9,608 bases of DNA from assembly GCA_045592225.1 (NCBI GenBank), contig JAZNUH010000159.1, positions 1 to 9,608 on the forward strand, read 5' to 3'. Under the pieces are notes generated by a model. It was not told the DNA's origin. It did no database searches and saw only the letters and a list, made by a program, of their open reading frames with translations. How positions within the stretch are numbered: the stretch's first letter is position 1; every line of letters starts with the position of its first letter. The translations under genes were made by a program, and so were the position numbers. This document shows, piece after piece, positions 5,789 through 9,608 of this stretch. The stretch is from JAZNUH01 sp045592225. GTDB taxonomy: Bacteria > Bacillota > Clostridia > UMGS1883 > UMGS1540.

Positions 5789-6496
5789 ATGAAAAAAGTA
5801 TATATCATTATTGCAATACTTGCGTCGCTGTTGCTGGCGGCTATGCTTACAGGGATAGGCTATGGTATGAGCAGAATTTCCGCACCGAAGGTAGTCTATA
5901 AGGAAATACCTACAGTTGCACCAACACCAACACCAACACCTACACCTGTACCGGAGCCGGATTACGAGCCGGAGGTGGTTTATATAAATCCGTGGTGGGA
6001 GCCTGAAAATATAGAAGAACTTAAGAAAAATGCACCTGAACCTGTAACAGAGAAAAAGTATGTGAACCATAAGCTGGGTTATGAGATAATTTTTCCGTTG
6101 AGTTGGCCGGGATGGTTTATAATTGATGACAGCGAGCCGGAGGATGTACGTATTATGTTTTATGGAAAAAGTGAAGCAGGTAAATTTTGCAAAACATCGG
6201 ATTCAGGTTACGGCATACCCTTGCTTAACATAGTAACAGAAGAGATTATGGAAAAAAAGGATCCAAACTGGACTTACTATGTCAGAAGACAGCTTATAGA
6301 TGATATAAACGGAATAAACATATACTGGGGTGACACCTGCAGAGATATGGGGTTACCCGGATTGGCAGCACACACTACCTACTATGATGAAAACGAGAGA
6401 AGTCTTGCGGCAGCAGATAATGAACAGATGAAAAAAATGTACTATGATGCACTGGACCGCGTACGACCTGAGTTATATCTTAATGAAATAAAGTAG
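5789..6496 (+). CDS. Membrane-anchored PT-linker surface protein, paralogue 1
   Basis: This 235-residue protein is the first of five tandem paralogues. MKK is followed by a membrane helix (about 4-25, no lipobox Cys), predicted N-in/C-out. A long Thr-Pro linker follows (TPTPTPTPVPEP, 46-57). The outer domain starts near PVTEKKYVN (85-93) and contains GYEIIFPLSWPGWFIIDD (97-114) and FYGKSEAGKF. The alternation of beta strands with an FPxxW motif faintly recalls PsbP/Mog1-like or clostridial lipoprotein domains, but I cannot assign a family. I chose the ATG at 5789 because AGGTGATAATATGAA matches the starts of the other copies. A GTG at 5768 would add seven residues from within the hairpin. The C-terminus ends LNEIK where the others end FEEIK. 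Its first 50 codons are nearly identical in DNA to paralogue 4, while the rest has diverged. It carries two Cys (C134, C184) that the others lack at these places. Confidence 0.8.
   Translation: MKKVYIIIAILASLLLAAMLTGIGYGMSRISAPKVVYKEIPTVAPTPTPTPTPVPEPDYEPEVVYINPWWEPENIEELKKNAPEPVTEKKYVNHKLGYEIIFPLSWPGWFIIDDSEPEDVRIMFYGKSEAGKFCKTSDSGYGIPLLNIVTEEIMEKKDPNWTYYVRRQLIDDINGINIYWGDTCRDMGLPGLAAHTTYYDENERSLAAADNEQMKKMYYDALDRVRPELYLNEIK
5921..5947 (+). repeat. Hexanucleotide repeat in the PT linker
   Basis: CCAACA occurs three times in tandem, followed by CCTACA and CCT. It encodes alternating Thr-Pro. The equivalent place in paralogue 4 (7984-7997) has fewer units, so the linker length has changed by whole hexamers. 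Slippage would keep the frame. Confidence 0.7.
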
Positions 6497-6503
6497 GTGA
6501 TAA
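6485..6503 (+). repeat. 19-bp gene-junction repeat, first of four
   Basis: GAAATAAAGTAGGTGATAA covers the last codons (EIK), the stop and the ribosome site at the junction of paralogues 1 and 2. It recurs exactly at 7159-7177 and 7833-7851, and with one change (AGGGGA) at 8513-8531. Its 3' half also precedes paralogue 1. The stop codon TAG is embedded in the ribosome site TAGGTGA, so reinitiation is likely. Identical junctions allow unequal crossover that keeps frames intact. Confidence 0.75.
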
Positions 6504-6504
6504 A

Positions 6505-7170
6505 ATGAAAAAAATACTGATTATTATTGTAATAATTGCAGTGCTTGTGCCGATGTGTGTAGGTATAGGATATGGGATAGGCGTATATACAAAACCAAAG
6601 GAATCAGCTATAGCTACAACCACAATCACGGAGCCTACACCCGAGCCGGAGAATAAAATGCCGTATTGGTTTCCGGAAAATCTTGAGGAACTTGAGGCAA
6701 ATGCACCACAGCCTGTAACAGAAAGGGAGTATATAAACCGTGAGTGCGGATACAAAATCACATTCCCCGAAAGTTGGCTGGGATGGTTTTTAATAGATGA
6801 CAGCAATCCTGAAGCTGTGGATATAAGATTTTATGGTGAAAGTATATTTGGCAGATTTGGTAGTCCGTCATCAACGTGTGATTATGGAATTTTGATGTTC
6901 ACTATTGTAACAGAAAGCGAAATTTATGAAAATCCCGATTGGGGAATAACCTATGATGGAACACATCTTATAGGTTACGCTAACGGCGAGAGAATATATG
7001 ACGGAGTGACTGCGAGAAACCAAGGATTATTTGAAGATGCATCAAACACTGATTATTATGACGAATCAGAAAGAGAACGTGCAAAAAAAGACCACTTAAA
7101 ATTTAAAGAAATGGGCAGAGACAGGGTAGCATACGGATTTTTATACACAACCTTCGAAGAAATAAAGTAG
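6505..7170 (+). CDS. Membrane-anchored surface protein, paralogue 2 (mosaic)
   Basis: At 221 residues this is the most divergent anchor: MKKILIIIVIIAVLVP then M-C18-VGIGYG. C18 lies near the end of the helix but is not in a convincing lipobox. The linker is short, with few TP units (EPTPEPE, 43-49). The outer domain has VTEREYIN (71-78), CGYKITFPESWLGWFLIDD (81-99) and FYGES, and ends TFEEIK. The segment after the helix (GIGVYTKPK) and the domain core resemble paralogues 3 and 5. The linker end (YWFPENLEELEAN) and the C-terminal DYYDESERERAKKD resemble paralogues 1 and 4. It therefore looks like a recombinant of the two sub-types. It begins 8 bases after the previous stop, using TAGGTGAT as the ribosome site. 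Function is unknown. Confidence 0.78.
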   Translation: MKKILIIIVIIAVLVPMCVGIGYGIGVYTKPKESAIATTTITEPTPEPENKMPYWFPENLEELEANAPQPVTEREYINRECGYKITFPESWLGWFLIDDSNPEAVDIRFYGESIFGRFGSPSSTCDYGILMFTIVTESEIYENPDWGITYDGTHLIGYANGERIYDGVTARNQGLFEDASNTDYYDESERERAKKDHLKFKEMGRDRVAYGFLYTTFEEIK

Positions 7171-7178
7171 GTGATAAT

Positions 7179-7844
7179 ATGAAGAAAGTATATAACATTA
7201 TTGCAATACTTGCATCGCTATTGCTGGCGGCTATGCTTATAGGTATAGGCTATGGAATAGGTGAATACACCAAGCCGCAGGTTATTGTTAGAACACAGGT
7301 GTCGACGCCTACACCTACACCCGAGCCTGAAATAACACCTACACCCACACCTGATTATGTTGCCGAGGCAAAAAAGAACCCACCCGAAGCGGTAACCGAA
7401 AGGGAATATATTAACTACGAGTGTGGATACAAAATAACCTTTCCCGAGAACTGGATGGGATGGTTTTTGATTGATGATACAGATGCAGCGTGTGTTGCTG
7501 TAAAATTCTACGGAAAAAGTGATGCAGGCAGATATTCCGAAAATGATTTCAGCGGGTATTCATACGGGATGCCGTGTATTTTGATATTTACGCACGAAAA
7601 TCCACAGAAATTTATAAAAGAGAGTTTTGATGGTAATGCGAATAAGATAGGCAGCTCAAGAGGGAAAGACTATTATGTGGGGCGATTATTTTTAGGAGAT
7701 TGGTTTGAATATCACGCAAACAACGAAAGAAACACCCCTGAAGAAAGAGCACTTGCAAGGCAGGACGATTTAAAGTACCGCGAGATGAAACGTGACACGG
7801 TAGAGGGCGGCTTTTTAGACCTTACCTTTGAAGAAATAAAGTAG
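7179..7844 (+). CDS. Membrane-anchored PT-linker surface protein, paralogue 3 (sub-type B)
   Basis: This 221-residue protein has a membrane helix at about 5-27, then GIGEYTKPQ, a double Thr-Pro linker (TPTPTPEPE at 43-51 and TPTPTPDY at 53-60), and an outer domain from about 68. Landmarks are AVTEREYIN (71-79), CGYKITFPENWMGWFLIDD (82-100), FYGKSDAGRY (110-119), YSYGMP (127-132), IFTHENP and RGKDYYVG (161-168). The helical C-terminus is NTPEERALARQDD, ending LTFEEIK. Anchor, linker and domain entry are almost the same as in paralogue 5, including DNA, while the section after the IDD motif differs at many positions. It starts 8 bases after the previous stop with the repeated AGGTGAT ribosome site. 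It probably faces outward. The ligand or target is unknown. Confidence 0.8.
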   Translation: MKKVYNIIAILASLLLAAMLIGIGYGIGEYTKPQVIVRTQVSTPTPTPEPEITPTPTPDYVAEAKKNPPEAVTEREYINYECGYKITFPENWMGWFLIDDTDAACVAVKFYGKSDAGRYSENDFSGYSYGMPCILIFTHENPQKFIKESFDGNANKIGSSRGKDYYVGRLFLGDWFEYHANNERNTPEERALARQDDLKYREMKRDTVEGGFLDLTFEEIK

Positions 7845-7852
7845 GTGATAAT

Positions 7853-8524
7853 ATGAAAAAAGTATATATCATTATTGCAATACTTGCGTCGCTGTTGCTG
7901 GCGGCTATGCTTATAGGCATAGGCTATGGTATGAGCAGAATTTCTGCACCGAAGGTAGTCTATAAGGAAATACCTACAGTTGCACCAACACCAACACCCG
8001 AGCCGGAGGTGGAATATATATATCCGAGGTGGGAACCGGGAAACATTGATGAACTGAAGAAAAATCCACCTAAACCTGTAACCGAGAGGGTGTATATAAA
8101 CTATGAGCGCGGATATAAGTTTACTTTCCCGGAGGAGTGGATGGGTTGGATTTTAGTGGATGACAGTGACCCGGGAAATGTTAAAGTGTGCTTTTACGGA
8201 CAAAGTGATGCAAGCAGATATGGCGAATACGATTACTATGACGGCAGCTACGGTATGTTGCTATTCTATATTGAAGAAGAAAAGGCAACAGGTAATTACG
8301 CGGGAGACGGCAAGTATGATTACATTGATGAAATAGGCAGTGCACGTGGAAAAAAATATTACTGGCATAGCGTGTTCAGTTCACCGGGATTATTGAAAGA
8401 TGCCGGACGGACAGACTACTATGATGAAGAGGAAAGAAACCGTGCCAGAGAAGACGAGAAAAAACTGAACAGTATGCTGATTAGGCCGAGATTTTTATTT
8501 GAAACCTTCGAAGAAATAAAGTAG
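7853..8524 (+). CDS. Membrane-anchored PT-linker surface protein, paralogue 4 (sub-type A)
   Basis: This 223-residue protein has a first 50 codons that differ from paralogue 1 at only a few bases, including the anchor and SAPKVVYKEIPTVAPTPTP. The Thr-Pro tract is shorter. The linker end, YPRWEPGNIDELKKNPP (57-73), also matches paralogue 1. The outer domain has PVTERVYIN (75-83), GYKFTFPEEWMGWILVDD (87-104), FYGQSDASRY (114-123), SARGKKYYW (163-171) and the helical DYYDEEERNRARED (188-201), ending ETFEEIK. C113 is its only Cys; the ECGY Cys of copies 2, 3 and 5 is Arg here. It is followed by the only altered junction (AGGGGAT), a stronger ribosome site for the last copy. Function is unknown. 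Confidence 0.8.
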   Translation: MKKVYIIIAILASLLLAAMLIGIGYGMSRISAPKVVYKEIPTVAPTPTPEPEVEYIYPRWEPGNIDELKKNPPKPVTERVYINYERGYKFTFPEEWMGWILVDDSDPGNVKVCFYGQSDASRYGEYDYYDGSYGMLLFYIEEEKATGNYAGDGKYDYIDEIGSARGKKYYWHSVFSSPGLLKDAGRTDYYDEEERNRAREDEKKLNSMLIRPRFLFETFEEIK

Positions 8525-8532
8525 GGGATAAT

Positions 8533-9204
8533 ATGAAGAAAGTATATATCATTATTGCAATACTTGCATCATTGGTGCTGGCGGCTATGCTTACAGGGAT
8601 AGGCTATGGAATAGGTGAATACACCAAGCCACAGGTTGTTGTTAGAACACAGGTGCCGACGCCAACACCTACACCCGAGCCTGAAATAACACCTACGCCC
8701 ACACCTGATTATGTTGCCGAGGCAAAAAAGAATCCCCCCGAAGCGGTAACCGAAAGAGAATATGCTAACTACGAGTGCGGATACAAAATAACCTTCCCCG
8801 AGGACTGGATGGGTTGGTTTATGATAGATGATACACAAGCAGAAGATATGTTTATGGTATTTTACGGAAAAAGTGACGCCGGCAGATATGTTAGCAATCA
8901 TTTTGACGGATACTCATACGGATGGCCGATTTTTGTAATATTTACGCATGAAAATCCGCAGGGGCATGCGGGTGAACATTATTACGACAGCTGGCGTAAA
9001 ATAGGTACGGCAAGGGGGAAAGACTACTATATCGGATATACGCTCGCCGGGATACTGGGCTATCTTGAATCAGAGGCGAACAATCCGGAAAACACCCCCG
9101 AAGAAAGGGAACTGGCAAAGCAGGATGATTTGAAGTATCACGATATGATTGGTGACACAAGAGAGGGAGGCTTTTTAGACCTTACATTTGAAGAAATAAA
9201 GTAA
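8533..9204 (+). CDS. Membrane-anchored PT-linker surface protein, paralogue 5 (sub-type B)
   Basis: This 223-residue protein is the last copy and the closest relative of paralogue 3. It has the anchor at 5-27, GIGEYTKPQ, the double Thr-Pro linker (43-60), AVTEREYAN (71-79), CGYKITFPEDWMGWFMIDD (82-100), FYGKSDAGRY (110-119), YSYGWP (127-132) and RGKDYYIG (161-168). The acidic helical end is NTPEERELAKQDD, finishing DLTFEEIK. Differences from paralogue 3 cluster in residues 101-109, 119-125 and 143-158. If the domain binds something, these are candidate contact loops. It ends in TAA rather than the TAG of the first four copies, and the junction repeat stops here, marking the array's right boundary. 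A terminator lies about 55 bases downstream. Confidence 0.8.
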   Translation: MKKVYIIIAILASLVLAAMLTGIGYGIGEYTKPQVVVRTQVPTPTPTPEPEITPTPTPDYVAEAKKNPPEAVTEREYANYECGYKITFPEDWMGWFMIDDTQAEDMFMVFYGKSDAGRYVSNHFDGYSYGWPIFVIFTHENPQGHAGEHYYDSWRKIGTARGKDYYIGYTLAGILGYLESEANNPENTPEERELAKQDDLKYHDMIGDTREGGFLDLTFEEIK

Positions 9205-9258
9205 GAATACAACCATGAGCGGACGGTAGTATTCAAAATGCAAAATTTAAAATTAGAG

Positions 9259-9285
9259 AAAGGAAACCTACGGGTTTCCTTTTTT
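9259..9285 (+). terminator. Rho-independent terminator of the paralogue array
   Basis: AAAGGAAACC (9259-9268) and GGTTTCCTTT (9273-9282) form a perfect 10-bp stem around loop TACG, running directly into a T tract (to 9285). It ends the CHAP/paralogue unit. Positions 9205-9258 between the last stop and this stem hold nothing else I can recognise. Confidence 0.85.
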
Positions 9286-9324
9286 AATGGAAAATTGAAA
9301 GTTGAAAATGGGAAATTGATGAAG

Positions 9325-9344
9325 AAAACCGCATGCGGTTTTTT
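9325..9344 (+). terminator. Palindrome with T tail, possible second terminator
   Basis: AAAACCGCATGCGGTTTT (9325-9342) is a perfect 18-base palindrome. As RNA it would fold as a 7-bp stem with loop CATG, followed by two more T. It could back up the terminator at 9259-9285, or act in both directions because it is symmetrical. Confidence 0.5.
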
Positions 9345-9438
9345 CCAAAATGAATCTCTGTGAGCTTCAATTCATGGAGAACGCCATGCCTTACGGCATA
9401 AAAAGCATCTTTGGTGCATAAATGCGGCTTTGAAGCAT

Positions 9439-9459
9439 GCAAAAGACGGAGGGAGAGAA
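9439..9459 (+). repeat. Right copy of 21-bp direct repeat, containing the terminase ribosome site
   Basis: The block is identical to 4441-4461. Its GGAGGGAG (9448-9455) lies 8 bases before the terminase ATG and is the only ribosome site for that gene. A dispersed-repeat end therefore doubles as a translation signal. Confidence 0.75.
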
Positions 9460-9463
9460 GAAT

Positions 9464-9608
9464 ATGGACTTTAACATAAACATAACAGAAAAACAAAAGC
9501 AATTTATTGACGCTGTGCAGGACGAGGTTTTATACGGCGGTGCGGCGGGGGGAGGCAAATCCTTCGGTCAGGTGGTGGACAGCTTTTTGACGGCAATGAA
9601 ATACCCGG
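9464..9608 (+). CDS. terL: Phage terminase large subunit, N-terminus only
   Basis: Forty-eight codons are visible before the window ends. The N-terminus has ITEKQKQFIDA (7-17), matching the 'kQ..F' adenine-recognition region of terminase ATPases. LYGGAAGGGKSFG (23-35) follows, the variant Walker A loop typical of large terminase subunits, with K32 and S33 as nucleotide-binding residues. The full protein would be the ATP-driven DNA-packaging motor and headful or site nuclease that docks on the portal. The ATG at 9464 has GGAGGGAG at 8-base spacing. The gene lies downstream of portal and capsid and behind a terminator and repeat stretch, whereas most tailed phages place it just upstream of the portal. 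It could instead be another P-loop ATPase, but the motif spacing and phage context make terminase much more likely. Confidence 0.82.
   Translation, partial: MDFNINITEKQKQFIDAVQDEVLYGGAAGGGKSFGQVVDSFLTAMKYP

Larger units (their letters stand above)
9286..9463. repeat. Hairpin-rich repeat stretch upstream of the terminase gene
   Basis: This stretch shares blocks with 4271-4560. TGGAAAATTGAAAGTTG (9288-9304) is one mismatch from 4271-4287. TGAATCTC-TGT-GAG (from 9351) is a decayed form of the 4532-4560 stem. The 21-bp direct repeat lies at 9439-9459. It also has ATGCC/GGCAT (9386-9390 with 9395-9399). No credible gene is seen on either strand, and no convincing promoter for the terminase. Confidence 0.6.

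Noticed and set aside
5756..6070. Reverse-strand frame with a Cys/Arg/Trp-rich run (RCRCWCWCWC)
   Set aside because: It is the antisense of the ACACCN hexamer repeat and the conserved anchor of paralogue 1, with no start signal. The similar frame at 8569-8901 has the same cause.
6505..6570. Lipoprotein signal in paralogue 2 (LVPMC at residues 14-18)
   Set aside because: Met at -1 and Pro at -2 do not fit a lipobox, and no other copy has a Cys there. A membrane anchor is the simpler reading.
5789..9204. Holin assignment for the anchored proteins because a hydrolase gene lies upstream
   Set aside because: They have a single membrane helix followed by a domain of about 150 residues outside. 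Holins are small and mostly membrane-embedded, and five diverged copies would be unexpected.

Overview
The window looks like prophage DNA in a Gram-positive (Bacillota, probably Clostridia) genome. Shine-Dalgarno sites are strong (GGAGG/AGGAGA types). The genes are packed on one strand. The intergenic DNA holds the short-hairpin repeats typical of gut clostridial chromosomes. The host assignment is an inference from style only; there is no rRNA or marker gene.

Positions 2-3973 are a tightly packed phage head-morphogenesis operon. It holds the 3' end of an unidentified gene, a small CxxC zinc-ribbon protein, a portal protein (558 aa), a second small CxC zinc-ribbon protein translationally coupled to the portal, a scaffold-like acidic helical protein (219 aa), and a Mu gpT-like major capsid protein (304 aa). 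A rho-independent terminator follows the capsid gene.

Positions 3974-4625 are about 650 bp without a credible gene. They are a chain of short palindromes and hairpins that resembles several small interspersed repeats placed end to end.

Positions 4626-9285 form a separate, visibly AT-richer unit with its own promoter and its own terminator. It encodes a CHAP-domain cysteine peptidase/amidase (351 aa, no signal peptide) followed by five tandem paralogues of 221-235 aa. Each paralogue has an N-terminal membrane anchor, a Pro-Thr linker and an outward-facing domain with the pattern GYxxxFPxxWxGW. Anchors and linkers are nearly identical between some copies while the C-terminal halves diverge, and the second copy is a mosaic of the two sub-types. 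The unit has the layout of a prophage 'moron' (autonomously transcribed cargo). It is the part most likely to be an undescribed system: a cell-wall enzyme with a diversifying family of surface-anchored partners. Its function cannot be settled from sequence alone.

Positions 9286-9463 hold another hairpin-rich repeat stretch that shares sequence blocks with the left-hand stretch. One shared 21-bp block supplies the ribosome binding site of the last gene. From 9464 the N-terminus of a large terminase subunit (Walker A GGAAGGGKS) runs off the window. A terminase gene downstream of portal and capsid is not the usual order. It suggests a rearrangement, a second prophage, or an unusual phage architecture.
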